This document shows, piece by piece, positions 17,341 through 26,391 of a stretch of 64,000 nucleotides of DNA. The stretch's first letter is position 1. Each line of letters starts with the position of its first letter. The notes under the pieces were generated by a model. It saw nothing but the letters and a program-made list of their open reading frames with translations, made no database searches and had not been told where the DNA came from. Both the position numbers and the translations under genes were made by a program. The DNA comes from Gemmatimonadota bacterium (GTDB taxonomy: Bacteria > Gemmatimonadota > Gemmatimonadetes > Gemmatimonadales > GWC2-71-9), in NCBI GenBank assembly GCA_029262195.1, contig JAJCZX010000038.1:1-64000 (forward strand). The letters run 5' to 3'.

Positions 17341-18105
17341 ATGCACTCTTCACTGAACGCAATCGCACACCGACCGTGGCCTCTACCGTCGAAGCCGTGG
17401 GCCTGGCGGCAATCGTGGCTAGACCTGCTTTTCGCCCACTGGCCCGTACCGCTTAAGGCTCTGCGGCCGCATATCCCCTCCGAGCTGGAGATTGAAGAGT
17501 TCGACGGGACCGGTTGGCTGGGCGTGGTTCCGTTTCGAATGGCAGGGGTAGCCAAACGTCCGTTGCCGGACATCCCTGGGACCTCGGCCTTTCCCGAATT
17601 GAACGTTCGTACTTACGTCAATTGTGGAGGACGGCCGGGCGTATGGTTCTTCAGTCTCGACGCCAGCAATGCGCTGGCTGTCTGGGCAGCGAAGACGTTT
17701 TTTCACTTACCTTATTTTCGATCGCGGATGTCGCTGACCGATGACAACCGAACGATCAAGTATTCATCTGTTCGCAAAGACCATACTGGGGGCCCCGCGT
17801 TCGCAGCGGAGTATAGCCCCGTCTCCGATCCCTTCCTTGCTGAGCCGGGCACACTGGAGCACTGGTTGACAGAGCGCTACTGCCTTTACGCCCGCACCAC
17901 ACGCGGTAAGATTCAACGCACCGAAGTGCACCACCGGCAGTGGCCGCTTCAAAAAGCAAAAGCCCAGATCACCGAGAACGAGATGGGGCGATCGTTTGGT
18001 GTCTCGTTGGAAGACGAGCCGGCAACGTTGCATTTTAGCCGGAGTATTGACGTCATCGTCTGGAACCCGGAGACCGTGGACTGTGGGGCCCGACCGGATG
18101 CCTGA
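17341..18105 (+). CDS. DUF2071 (YqjF-like) protein
   Basis: 254 residues. The N-terminal RPWPLPSKPWAWRQSWLDLL and HWPVPLKALRPHIPSELEIE, then WLGVVPFRMAGVAKR and NVRTYVNCGGRPGVWFFSLD, match DUF2071, a cytosolic fold distantly like acetoacetate decarboxylase. Function is unknown. It follows the YciI-like gene by 19 bases and overlaps the next gene by 8. Confidence 0.82.
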   Translation: MHSSLNAIAHRPWPLPSKPWAWRQSWLDLLFAHWPVPLKALRPHIPSELEIEEFDGTGWLGVVPFRMAGVAKRPLPDIPGTSAFPELNVRTYVNCGGRPGVWFFSLDASNALAVWAAKTFFHLPYFRSRMSLTDDNRTIKYSSVRKDHTGGPAFAAEYSPVSDPFLAEPGTLEHWLTERYCLYARTTRGKIQRTEVHHRQWPLQKAKAQITENEMGRSFGVSLEDEPATLHFSRSIDVIVWNPETVDCGARPDA

Positions 18106-18808
18106 AACCGAACTCTACACACCCGTCAAACAGTTCCTTGAAGCTCAGGGATATGAGGTCAAAGGGGAAATCGGCCCCTGCGATGTGATGGCCGTTCGCG
18201 GCGACGAAGAGCCGGTTGTTGTCGAACTGAAAGAAAACTTCAACCTGGCCCTTGTCCTTCAGGCGGTGGATCGGCTGGCTTTCTGTGACACGGTTTATGT
18301 GGCCTTCCGCATAGGAAACGCGCATAGCGCTTCCTGGCGTACCCGTAGGAAACAGGTTCTGCGGCTTCTGCGCAGGCTCGGCCTGGGGCTTCTCACCGTC
18401 AGCACCCGCGGAAAAGTAGTCGCTGCGCTTGATCCTGCCCCGTATCGCCCGAAACCCCAAACTGCTCGTCGGAAGAAGTTGCTGCGGGAATTCGCTGAGA
18501 GAATAGGTGATCCAGAAGACGGCGGTTCCTCACCGCGGCGCCGACTTACCGCCTATCGTCAGGATGTTCTGAGATGTGCGGTGCAGCTGGATCGAGACGG
18601 GGTTTTAAAGGCCAGCGTTCTCAAACAGCTCACGGGAGTAGACCGGGCCGGAACGATTTTGCGTGACAACCACTACGGGTGGTTTGAAAGGGTCAAGGCC
18701 GGATATTATGTGGTGACCAAAAAGGGGAAACGCGAGTTATCAGATTGGACTGCGGCGATCGAACAACTGGACGCCGCATCCGAGTCAAACAAAAAGGAGA
18801 ATGAGTGA
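18098..18808 (+). CDS. DUF2161 PD-(D/E)XK nuclease-fold protein with winged helix
   Basis: 236 residues from ATG 18098, which overlaps the previous stop by 8 bases. The N-terminal 100 residues show the PD-(D/E)XK core: PCDVMAVRGDEEPVVVELKE with Asp29 and E43-L-K45, then a helix carrying Gln55 (LALVLQAVDRLAF). DUF2161 proteins have this architecture. The C-terminal region (YRQDVLRCAVQLDRDGVLKA, TILRDNHYGWFERV, GYYVVTKKGKREL) looks like a winged helix. A DNA or nucleotide phosphodiesterase is implied by fold, not shown. Confidence 0.75.
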   Translation: MPETELYTPVKQFLEAQGYEVKGEIGPCDVMAVRGDEEPVVVELKENFNLALVLQAVDRLAFCDTVYVAFRIGNAHSASWRTRRKQVLRLLRRLGLGLLTVSTRGKVVAALDPAPYRPKPQTARRKKLLREFAERIGDPEDGGSSPRRRLTAYRQDVLRCAVQLDRDGVLKASVLKQLTGVDRAGTILRDNHYGWFERVKAGYYVVTKKGKRELSDWTAAIEQLDAASESNKKENE

Positions 18809-19185
18809 TGCCAGAAGCCAACGATCCTACTGCTCCTATTTGCCTCAAAGCAAGCCAATACCCTGACGTGGACGAAGGGACCGCTTGCACTCAGAACTCG
18901 TTTAAGGCGAACAAGAAAGCGTTTCTGTACATCGGCCAACAGGGCGGCCGCTACAAGGCAATGTTCAAACTTCAGAAGTCCATCCCTGAGGCCAGCAAAC
19001 TCGCCCAAAAGAACCCCGACGATTTTCAGGTTGGCTCCAACGGATGGGTCACGGCCCGGTTTTCGTTCGAGGCTCCGCTGCCGAAAAAACTCTGGGAAAA
19101 GTGGCTGGAAGAAAGCCACGGGTTATGCGTCGCCAAATCCCCGGCGAAGAAGTCACAGAAAGGGAAGAAAAAAGCGGGAAATTGA
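18808..19185 (+). CDS. MmcQ/YjbR family protein
   Basis: 125 residues from ATG 18808, whose first base is the last base of the preceding stop (TGATG), with AAGGAG upstream. The layout YPDVDEGTACTQNSFKANKK, AFLYIGQQGGRYKAMFKL and NGWVTARFSFEAPLPKKLWE matches the YjbR/CyaY-like DNA-binding fold. A lysine-rich tail (KKSQKGKKKAGN) adds positive charge. It is coupled to the nuclease-fold gene; a joint role with nucleic acid is possible but untested. Confidence 0.72.
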   Translation: MPEANDPTAPICLKASQYPDVDEGTACTQNSFKANKKAFLYIGQQGGRYKAMFKLQKSIPEASKLAQKNPDDFQVGSNGWVTARFSFEAPLPKKLWEKWLEESHGLCVAKSPAKKSQKGKKKAGN

Positions 19186-19310
19186 CGACGTCTCAATTGC
19201 GCTTCTGAAACGTTCCGGCCCTATTTCGCCACCTTCCCATTTCGGCCCGCATGTGCAAATTAGCAATGTTGGGGGAAACCCAGGGGCACACATATCATAA
19301 TTGGAGCAAA

Positions 19311-20183
19311 ATGAGCAAAAGCATTTTGATCACAGGTTGTAGTACCGGATTCGGTTTCGACGCCGCAAAATATTTGGCCCAAAAAGGGCATACGATTTAC
19401 GCCACAATGCGCGGTGTTGCAGGAAAAAACAAAGCTCCAGCGGACGCGTTGCGAGAATTTGCGAATTCGGAAAACGTGAGCATCACAGTTCTGGAAATCG
19501 ATGTTACTTCTGATGACAGTGTAACCGCGGCCGTTGCACAGGTTCCTGAAGTTGATGTCCTTATCAACAACGCCGGTGTGGGATTTGCTGGCCCCGTCGA
19601 GGCGTTCTCAACTGAACAATTCCAGCAACAGATGGACGTCAACGTTACCGGCACATTTCGCACAACCAAAGCCGTTCTTCCTGGAATGAGGGTGCGAAAA
19701 ACGGGTTTGGTGATTCAAATCAGTTCGATCGCGGGTCGGATCGCGGGTCCGGCGTTCGGGATCTATCACGCCAGCAAGTGGGCTCTGGAAGGACTAAGCG
19801 AATCGTGGAGATATGAGGTCGGTCCGCTTGGCATCGATATCGTGCTGGTTGAACCCGGTCCATTTGCAACGAGCTTCTTCGGCAATATTCAACCCGGCCT
19901 GGACGAAACAGTGATGTCGGCTTACGGACACGTGGGAGAGTATTCCGACGGTTTCGGAGTAAAGGTGAATGCTGCGTTTGAGGACGCCGAGGCTCCAACC
20001 GACCCCATGCTGGTAGTTAAAGCTTTCGAAGATCTCATTAACACACCGGCCGGCCAACGCCCCTTGCGAACGGTAGTGGGCCTCGATTTCGGAACTCAGG
20101 GACTCAACGATGTCGTGGCGCCGGTAAGGCAGGGCATAATGGAGTTTCTTGAAATAGCTGACTGGGATGGGCCGAAGGGGTAA
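19311..20183 (+). CDS. Short-chain dehydrogenase/reductase
   Basis: 290 residues from ATG 19311, with GGAG 4 bases upstream. The Rossmann motif is ITGCSTGFGFDAA, the structural NNAG is at VDVLINNAGVGFAG, and the catalytic set is QISSIAGRIAG then YHASK (Ser, Tyr, Lys). The TGCSTGFG variant is typical of the 17-beta-HSD/retinol-dehydrogenase-like SDRs used on oxidised lipids or steroids, commonly with NADP. Substrate unknown. It appears to be a single-gene unit. Confidence 0.85.
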   Translation: MSKSILITGCSTGFGFDAAKYLAQKGHTIYATMRGVAGKNKAPADALREFANSENVSITVLEIDVTSDDSVTAAVAQVPEVDVLINNAGVGFAGPVEAFSTEQFQQQMDVNVTGTFRTTKAVLPGMRVRKTGLVIQISSIAGRIAGPAFGIYHASKWALEGLSESWRYEVGPLGIDIVLVEPGPFATSFFGNIQPGLDETVMSAYGHVGEYSDGFGVKVNAAFEDAEAPTDPMLVVKAFEDLINTPAGQRPLRTVVGLDFGTQGLNDVVAPVRQGIMEFLEIADWDGPKG

Positions 20184-20275
20184 GAGCCTGGCGTTCGCGC
20201 TGTTCGATAAGGGCGTGGACACCGAAGCCCAAATTGAGTTATCGTGAAGTGTCAGTTCTGTTCTGACGAGGATCG
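20184..20275 (+). other. Short leader region before a pseudogene
   Basis: No gene seen. A small hairpin GTCAG-N7-CTGAC lies near 20250-20270 just before the alpha/beta-hydrolase remnant. Confidence 0.3.
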
Positions 20276-20621
20276 TTGGCAAGGCGGGAGTTGGGCGGAG
20301 TTGAGTTGGGTCTTGGAGACGGACTTTCGTCATGGGAGCCAGTTTTCCATCAGATAGCGGAATTGACGACGGTCATCGCTTACAGCCGAGCAGGCTATTC
20401 GGGCAGACTGCTTGGGCCCGCTGGCAATCAACGGGATTCTGACGATGCTGTGGGAGTGCTAAGAACTTTGTTGAACAAGATTGACGCCGAGGGGCCTTTT
20501 ATTCTTGTGGCTCATTCGGTGGGTGGCCCGTGACTCGCCAGAGCTCGTTATTCAAGAGGTTAGTCGCATGCTGGATCGGATACGGAGACAGCGATCTGAA
20601 AAAATGGTACTGAACCGGTGA
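20276..20621 (+). pseudogene. Alpha/beta hydrolase gene with its middle deleted
   Basis: The first frame gives the start of an alpha/beta hydrolase (LGLGDGLSSWEPVFHQIAEL, VIAYSRAGYSGR, then EGPFILVAHSVGG, the nucleophile elbow H-S-x-G-G) and hits TGA at about 20533. A second frame at once reads ARDSPELVIQEVSRMLDRIR and stops at 20619-20621. That is how the last helix of such proteins usually looks. About 150 residues carrying the catalytic acid and histidine region are missing between, so I read it as an internal deletion with a frameshift. Confidence 0.5.
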
Positions 20622-20627
20622 GTAGCC

Positions 20628-20780
20628 ATGAGCACTAAGAAACAACACAGGAAGATTAAGGCAGAGAAGAAACATCGGTCCTCCCGGCGCACGGCGGCTA
20701 GTAAAAACGTGATCAGCTCTATCGTCGGACTGTTGGTCTTGGTAGGAGTGATCTGGGTCGTTTTCGATCTCCTGGCATGA
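20628..20780 (+). CDS. 50-residue single-span membrane protein
   Basis: ATG 20628 to TGA 20780 encodes a very basic N-terminal half (MSTKKQHRKIKAEKKHRSSR) and one hydrophobic helix (VISSIVGLLVLVGVIWVVF) ending DLLA. The positive-inside rule puts the N-terminus in the cytoplasm. Its last bases overlap the start of the next gene (ATGA at 20777-20780), which argues that it is translated and coupled. No family recognised; small proteins of this shape often modulate membrane partners. Confidence 0.5.
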   Translation: MSTKKQHRKIKAEKKHRSSRRTAASKNVISSIVGLLVLVGVIWVVFDLLA

Positions 20781-21334
20781 CTTCGACAACTGAGCGGAAC
20801 CCCGACAAATTCGCGCTTCTCGTTGTAGACGTGCAAAATGCCGCGGTGGAATACAAACCCTATCGGGGCGAAACCGTACTCCAGAACATTGCTCGCCTGA
20901 TCGATGCATGCAGGAACAAGAACATCGAAGTGATTCATGTGCAGCACGATGACGGGCCCGGCACCTCATGTGAAAAGGGTACCGAGGGGTGGGAGATTCA
21001 CGAAAGTGTGGCTCCTGCGCCTGGCGAAAAAGTGGTGGGGAAGCAATTCAACAGCGCTTTCCGACAGACGGACCTGGAAGACCATCTTGAGCAGCGCGGT
21101 ATCCGGAAGCTGATCGTGGTTGGGATTCAAACCGAGTACTGTGTCGACACGACAATAAGAGTTGCGTTCGAAAAGGGCTTCGAAATTGTCGTTCCCGAAA
21201 TGACCAATACGACCTACGACAATGGCGTCGTCACTGCCGAGCAGATTTACGAGTTATACAATCACAGGATCTTTGCGGGACGCTTCGCCGAACTTGTCTC
21301 TGTCGAGGACACTCTGATTCGAATAGTGGGATAA
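20777..21334 (+). CDS. Isochorismatase-family cysteine hydrolase
   Basis: 185 residues with the family triad: Asp18 (FALLVVDVQ), Lys89 (EKVVGKQFNSAF) and Cys122 (VGIQTEYCVDTT), including the cis-peptide region before the cysteine. Members hydrolyse isochorismate, nicotinamide, N-carbamoylsarcosine or other amides and vinyl ethers. The gene precedes the kynurenine cluster by 90 bases, so it might process an amide in that pathway (inference). It begins inside the stop of the 50-residue membrane protein. Confidence 0.82.
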   Translation: MTSTTERNPDKFALLVVDVQNAAVEYKPYRGETVLQNIARLIDACRNKNIEVIHVQHDDGPGTSCEKGTEGWEIHESVAPAPGEKVVGKQFNSAFRQTDLEDHLEQRGIRKLIVVGIQTEYCVDTTIRVAFEKGFEIVVPEMTNTTYDNGVVTAEQIYELYNHRIFAGRFAELVSVEDTLIRIVG

Positions 21335-21424
21335 CCGAGCGGGGTGGTGGTGTGGCCCGAGGGATCCCTGTAGTATCTTTATTCCAGCCTTGGCTCTGCT
21401 CATTCCCAACCTTCAGGAGGACCG

Positions 21425-21949
21425 ATGTCTGACCTTCCAGTCTTGAATCTCAGAAGATGGATCGAAGAAAACCGCGAGCTTCTGAGGCCTCCGGTTGGCA
21501 ATAAGATGGTCTGGAGCGATTCCGAATTCCTGGTGATGGTGGTCGGCGGTCCCAATCAGCGCAAAGATTACCACGTGGAAGAGGGAGACGAGTTCTTCTA
21601 TCAGATCGAAGGCGACATTGTTGTCAGGATCATGGTTGATGGCAAACCTCGGGACGTGGAGATCAAAGAAGGCGACATGTTCTTGCTGCCCGCTCGGATA
21701 CCACATTCGCCCCAACGTCCGGCTGATACGGTTGGTCTGGTCATCGAACGGCAGCGAAAAGAGGGTGAACTCGATTCTCTTCGCTGGTACTGCGACAACT
21801 GCCTTGAAATTATCCACGAAGCCTCCTTTCAACTGGAAGACCTCGGGAAACAGCTCAAACCGGTTATCGAAGAGTTCTACGCCTCCGAGGAACTCCGCAC
21901 GTGCAACAAATGCTCAGCGGTGATGGAAGTACCAGCGGCGGCCAAATAA
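21425..21949 (+). CDS. nbaC: 3-hydroxyanthranilate 3,4-dioxygenase
   Basis: 174 residues, the usual bacterial length. It opens the ring of 3-hydroxyanthranilate to 2-amino-3-carboxymuconate semialdehyde. Cupin iron ligands are His50, Glu56 and His94 ([23 protein letters not shown]). A second rubredoxin-like metal site is formed by CDNC (Cys123, Cys126) and CNKC (Cys160, Cys163), as in bacterial HAAO. A strong AGGAGG precedes the ATG. It is the first gene of the plus-strand kynurenine run and ends 2 bases before the likely start of the ACMSD gene. Confidence 0.93.
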   Translation: MSDLPVLNLRRWIEENRELLRPPVGNKMVWSDSEFLVMVVGGPNQRKDYHVEEGDEFFYQIEGDIVVRIMVDGKPRDVEIKEGDMFLLPARIPHSPQRPADTVGLVIERQRKEGELDSLRWYCDNCLEIIHEASFQLEDLGKQLKPVIEEFYASEELRTCNKCSAVMEVPAAAK

Positions 21950-21951
21950 TT

Positions 21952-22989
21952 TTGACGGGGCGCGCGGAGAAACCTGGCCTCCGGGTGGACCTACACACCC
22001 ATGTCCTACCTCGGGTGTGGCCCGATTTGCAGCAACGCTACGGCTACGGCGGGTTTATCCGCCTGGACCACGTCGATTCATGCACCGCCAGAATGATGGA
22101 AGACGACCATTTCTTTCGCCTGGTGGAACACAACCTCTGGGATGCTGACCGACGAATCGAAGAATGCGATCAGGCTGGTGTCTCGGTACAGGCGCTCTCG
22201 ACCGTCCCGGTTATGTTTAGCTATTGGGCCAAACCAGAAGACGCTCTGGATCTTTCACGCCTGCTCAATGACGATATCTCATCAAAAGTTGTGGCCTACC
22301 CCAAACGCTTTCTCGGGCTCGGCACAATCCCCATGCAGGACGCGAAACTTGCTATCGGTGAGCTCGAAAGGTGCGTCAAAGAACTCGGCATGGCCGGAGT
22401 CGAGGTTGGAACCCACGTAAACGACTGGAACCTCGACGCGGTTGAGTTGGAAGACATTTTTGCTGCGGCAGAAGATCTTGGCGCCGCCATGTTCATCCAT
22501 CCCTGGGACATGATGGGAAGCGACCGGATGCCGAAGTACTGGCTCCCGTGGCTTGTGGGGATGCCAGCCGAAACAAGCATGGCAATGTGCTCGATGATCT
22601 TTGGCGGCGTGTTTGAACGACATCCGAATCTGAGGGTTTGTTTTGCTCACGGAGGAGGGTCATTCCCCGGAACCATCGGCCGAATAGAACACGGATTCAA
22701 AGTGCGACCTGATCTTTGCGCTGTCGACAACGCGGTTAATCCGCGTGACTATCTGGGACGCTTCTACGTGGACTCACTGGTTCTGGACCCGAACGTTCTC
22801 ACGTCTTTGATTGAGTTGATGGGAGAAGACTGTGTTGCTCTGGGTTCTGACTATCCTTTCCCCCTCGGCGAAATACCGGCTGGCAAAGCGATTGATGACG
22901 CGGGAGATCTAAGCCCTTCAGTCAAGAAGAAAATTTTCGAAACCAACCCCCTGGCATTTCTCGGGGTGAATCCTTCGCAATTCGAATAG
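21952..22989 (+). CDS. nbaD: 2-amino-3-carboxymuconate-6-semialdehyde decarboxylase (ACMSD)
   Basis: About 345 residues of the amidohydrolase superfamily. Metal site motifs: [15 protein letters not shown] (H-x-H), a later histidine in [19 protein letters not shown] and [10 protein letters not shown] (Asp). The combination [11 protein letters not shown] and IHPWDMMG is specific to ACMSD, which removes CO2 from the HAAO product and steers flux away from quinolinate to 2-aminomuconate semialdehyde. The start is unclear: TTG 21952 directly follows the nbaC stop, while GTG 21901 or ATG 21910 would overlap nbaC. Confidence 0.92.
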   Translation: MTGRAEKPGLRVDLHTHVLPRVWPDLQQRYGYGGFIRLDHVDSCTARMMEDDHFFRLVEHNLWDADRRIEECDQAGVSVQALSTVPVMFSYWAKPEDALDLSRLLNDDISSKVVAYPKRFLGLGTIPMQDAKLAIGELERCVKELGMAGVEVGTHVNDWNLDAVELEDIFAAAEDLGAAMFIHPWDMMGSDRMPKYWLPWLVGMPAETSMAMCSMIFGGVFERHPNLRVCFAHGGGSFPGTIGRIEHGFKVRPDLCAVDNAVNPRDYLGRFYVDSLVLDPNVLTSLIELMGEDCVALGSDYPFPLGEIPAGKAIDDAGDLSPSVKKKIFETNPLAFLGVNPSQFE

Positions 22990-23001
22990 CGTGCTGAATT
23001 G

Positions 23002-24273
23002 ATGGAATACGAAAACTCGGAAACGTTTGCACGCGACGCCGACAACCACGACGAATTGGCTGGCTTCCGCAAACGTTTTTCAATCCCGATCCACAAGGAC
23101 GAGGATGCCGTGTATCTCGTTGGCAATTCCCTGGGTCTGATGCCTGAAGTCGCGCGAAACGCAGTGCAAAATGAATTGGATTCATGGGCTCAGTTAGGCG
23201 TCGACGGGCACTTTAAAGACCAACACCCTTGGTACTCGTATCACGAAGAGCTGCGCGCAGCCGGAGCGTCGTTGGTCGGAGCCAAACCATCTGAAGTGGT
23301 TTTCATGAACGGACTGACAGTCAATCTCCATCTGATGATGGTCAGTTTTTTTCGGCCCGGCGGCAGGCGAAACAAGATCCTCATTGAGAGTGGCGCCTTT
23401 CCCTCAGATCTCTACTCGGTGCAATCCCAACTGCACTGGCACGGGCTGGATCGGGACAAGGATCTGATTCAGGTGCAACCCTCCCTGGCTTCCGAAGGTG
23501 TTACCAGCGAAGACATCGTTGCAGCCATTGAAGACCAGGGGGATGAGATAGCCCTGGTACTCGTAGGTGCCGTGAATTTTTTTACCGGCCGCCTTTACGA
23601 CATGGCCGAAATAACCCGTGCCGGCCAGGCTGCCGGTTGTCTGGTTGGGTTTGATCTGGCTCACTCTGCCGGTAACGTGCCCCATTCCCTCCACGATTGG
23701 GGTGTCGACTTTGCCGCCTGGTGCACGTACAAATACTTGAACTCGGGCCCTGGAGCTGTCGCCGGTTGTTTTGTACATGAACGTCATCATGCAGACGACC
23801 GGTTGCCGCAGTTCGGCGGCTGGTGGGGCAACGACCCTGACACTCGCTTCGACATGAACGCCGAACGCGACTTCGCCCCGGTCTCCAGCGCCGATCGCTG
23901 GCAGATGTCTAATCCGCCGATACTGGCCATGGCCCCCGTTCGGGAATCGCTCAATATTTTCGAAGAGGCAGGCATAGAAAACATTCGCAACAAATCAATT
24001 GAAATGACAGGGTATCTGTCTTTCCTGGTTGACGAATTGGGCAGTGAAAACGTCGAGGTGCTGACTCCGGATGATCCGAGGAAAAGAGGTAGCCAATTGT
24101 CTCTCCGCATCGGTCGAGACCCCGTGGGTTTATTTAAATCTCTCTCCGCGAAGGGTGTGGCGACCGACCTTAGGAAACCTGACGTGATTCGGGTTGCACC
24201 TGCGCCATTGTACAACAGTTTCCACGATGTTTGGCGTTTCGCCAGCATCCTGCGAGAAACCCTGGACGACTGA
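23002..24273 (+). CDS. kynU: Kynureninase
   Basis: 423 residues, PLP fold type I. It cleaves kynurenine or 3-hydroxykynurenine to (3-hydroxy)anthranilate and alanine. The PLP lysine is Lys244 in WCTYKYLNSGPG; the substrate-side motifs YLVGNSLGLMP and GCFVHERH are those of kynureninases. The preceding Asp for the PLP ring is in VGFDLAHSAGN. Start ATG 23002 follows the ACMSD stop by 12 bases. The stop overlaps the next start as TGATG. Confidence 0.95.
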   Translation: MEYENSETFARDADNHDELAGFRKRFSIPIHKDEDAVYLVGNSLGLMPEVARNAVQNELDSWAQLGVDGHFKDQHPWYSYHEELRAAGASLVGAKPSEVVFMNGLTVNLHLMMVSFFRPGGRRNKILIESGAFPSDLYSVQSQLHWHGLDRDKDLIQVQPSLASEGVTSEDIVAAIEDQGDEIALVLVGAVNFFTGRLYDMAEITRAGQAAGCLVGFDLAHSAGNVPHSLHDWGVDFAAWCTYKYLNSGPGAVAGCFVHERHHADDRLPQFGGWWGNDPDTRFDMNAERDFAPVSSADRWQMSNPPILAMAPVRESLNIFEEAGIENIRNKSIEMTGYLSFLVDELGSENVEVLTPDDPRKRGSQLSLRIGRDPVGLFKSLSAKGVATDLRKPDVIRVAPAPLYNSFHDVWRFASILRETLDD

Positions 24274-25595
24274 TGGCCGAGAAAGAGACAGTGACGATCG
24301 TTGGAGCTGGCCTGGCAGGATCGTTGATGGCTGCTCTTCTGGGGGAGCGTGGGTACAAGGTAACCGTGATGGAGATGCGATCCGACCCGCGGAGCACCGA
24401 AGTTCCCCGTGGCAGGTCCATCAACCTTGCAATTTCCACCCGTGGCCTCACAGCGTTAGGACGAATTGGCCTGGACAAACAGATTCTACAAGCCGCCGTG
24501 CCGATGACAGGACGGATGATTCATTCGCCCCTGGGTCATACCAAATTCCAGAAATACGACCGGGCAGGGCAGGCCATCAACTCGGTGTCACGCGGCGATC
24601 TGAATATTGCCCTGATCGAAGCGGCAGACAAACATTCAAATGTCGCATTCGTTTTCGACCACAAGTTAAAAGAATGTGATCTCGAGCAGAGAACGTTGAG
24701 TTTTGAAATCGCCGGAACGGACCAGCGCCGCACTTTGCAGCCTGACATCATTATCGGCGCCGACGGCGGCTATTCGAGAGTCAGAAAACCAATGCTTCGG
24801 AATGATGGCTTCAGCTACAGTCAGGATTATCTCGAGCACGGGTATAAAGAGTTGCGAATCCCCGCGGGGTCCCAAGGAAGTTTTAAGCTGGCGAAGAACG
24901 CTTTGCATATATGGCCCCGGGGCGGCTACATGATGATCGCCCTCCCCAACTCCGATGGATCCTTTACCTGCACCCTTTTCTGGCCCATGACAGGCCCCAA
25001 CGGCCTCGATAGGCTCAAGACTCCAGCAGAGGTTGAGACCTTTTTCAAGGCCAATTTCCCGGATGCGGTGCCGCATATGCCAACTCTCGCAGACGACTTT
25101 TTACACAACGCCAACAGCAGTCTGGCGACGTTTCGTTGTTGGCCGTGGAACTATGGTCGGACGGTATTGATCGGGGACGCGGCACACGGAGTGGTACCGT
25201 TTTACGGACAGGGTGCGAACGCGTCGTTCGAAGATTGTGTGGAACTGATTGATTGTCTTGGAGCAAATGACGGGGATTGGAATGTAGCGATAGCCGAATA
25301 CGGGGTGAATCGAAAACGACACGCTGATGCCATCGCCGACCTGGCCATCGCCAACTTCATCGAAATGCGAGACAGTGTAGGTTCGGGACGATTTCTCTTG
25401 AAAAAGAAGATGGAAAAGTTTGTCGAATCCATGATACCGTTTTTCTACACACCTCTTTACACCATGATCAGTTTCTCAAACATCCCGTACGCTGATGCGG
25501 TCGAAAAATCCGAGCGGCAAGATCGGGTGCTGAATGTCATCGCCAAAACCGTACTGGCTGCGGCTGTCGGCATCCTGGTCTGGGCAATTCACTAG
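24273..25595 (+). CDS. kmo: Kynurenine 3-monooxygenase
   Basis: 440 residues from ATG 24273. FAD motifs: VTIVGAGLAGSLMAALLGER (GxGxxG at 11-16), the GRSINLAISTRGL segment typical of KMO, and GDAAHGVVPFYGQGANASFE. It hydroxylates L-kynurenine with NADPH and O2. A C-terminal hydrophobic helix (VIAKTVLAAAVGILVWAIH) mirrors the membrane anchor of eukaryotic KMO. It overlaps kynU by one base, so the two are coupled. Confidence 0.95.
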   Translation: MAEKETVTIVGAGLAGSLMAALLGERGYKVTVMEMRSDPRSTEVPRGRSINLAISTRGLTALGRIGLDKQILQAAVPMTGRMIHSPLGHTKFQKYDRAGQAINSVSRGDLNIALIEAADKHSNVAFVFDHKLKECDLEQRTLSFEIAGTDQRRTLQPDIIIGADGGYSRVRKPMLRNDGFSYSQDYLEHGYKELRIPAGSQGSFKLAKNALHIWPRGGYMMIALPNSDGSFTCTLFWPMTGPNGLDRLKTPAEVETFFKANFPDAVPHMPTLADDFLHNANSSLATFRCWPWNYGRTVLIGDAAHGVVPFYGQGANASFEDCVELIDCLGANDGDWNVAIAEYGVNRKRHADAIADLAIANFIEMRDSVGSGRFLLKKKMEKFVESMIPFFYTPLYTMISFSNIPYADAVEKSERQDRVLNVIAKTVLAAAVGILVWAIH

Positions 25596-25604
25596 AGAAA
25601 AAAG

Positions 25605-26384
25605 ATGAGCATAACCTACCCTTCCTATTTGAAACTCGATCAACTCCTCAGCCTGCAGGAGCCTCTGAGCGACGGTGAGCACGACGAGATGCTCTTTATC
25701 GTTATCCATCAGGTTTACGAACTCTGGTTCAAATTGATGATGCACGAGTTTGACAAAATCATCGCAGACCTGCGCGGTGATGATCTGTATGGAGCCATCA
25801 CCACGTTCCAGCGGGCTCGTACGATTATGAAGACTCTGGTTGGGCAACTGGATGTGCTTGAAACGATGACTCCAATGTCGTTTCTGTCGTTTCGAGATCG
25901 ACTGGAGACATCATCGGGATTCCAGTCCGTTCAATTCCGCCAGTTTGAGTTTGCCCTGGGCTACAAACGCCCGGAGATGTTGGCCCACTACAATCACGAT
26001 CCAGCCGGGCAGGAATTCCTTAAAGAATGCCTGGACCGAGAATCGGTTGCAGATGCGTTCTATGAGTTTCTTCAGAACCGGGGGGTCACTTTGCCACCTG
26101 ACGTAGTCGACCGTGACCGCAGAGCCGCAATTTCCCCCTCGTCCAAGGTGCAGGACGGGATAGTGCACCTTTACCGCAACAACCCCGACGTAGCGATCCT
26201 GCTTGAGCTGATGACGGACTTTGATGAGGGGTTACAGGAATGGCGTTACCGCCACGTCAAGATGGTCGAACGTACTATTGGCAATAAGAGCGGCACCGGG
26301 GGATCACCGGGCGTCGATTTCCTGAAACGCTCGCTCTTTATTTCTGTCTTTCCTGACCTGTGGGCTGTCAGGCATCAGTTTTGA
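25605..26384 (+). CDS. kynA: Tryptophan 2,3-dioxygenase
   Basis: 259 residues; the helical haem enzyme that opens tryptophan to N-formylkynurenine, the first step of the route. Diagnostic stretches are YLKLDQLLSLQEPLS, EMLFIVIHQVYELWFKLMMH (distal haem pocket), FQSVQFRQFEFALGYKRPEM and an ending WRYRHVKMVERTIGNKSGTG with the haem-ligand histidine. It follows kmo by 9 bases. Confidence 0.95.
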   Translation: MSITYPSYLKLDQLLSLQEPLSDGEHDEMLFIVIHQVYELWFKLMMHEFDKIIADLRGDDLYGAITTFQRARTIMKTLVGQLDVLETMTPMSFLSFRDRLETSSGFQSVQFRQFEFALGYKRPEMLAHYNHDPAGQEFLKECLDRESVADAFYEFLQNRGVTLPPDVVDRDRRAAISPSSKVQDGIVHLYRNNPDVAILLELMTDFDEGLQEWRYRHVKMVERTIGNKSGTGGSPGVDFLKRSLFISVFPDLWAVRHQF

Positions 26385-26391
26385 CGCGGCG

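Noticed and set aside
18098-19185. Named defence system (for example a restriction unit) at the DUF2161-YjbR pair
   Set aside because: No methyltransferase, helicase or recognised defence partner is adjacent; kept only as a candidate for study.
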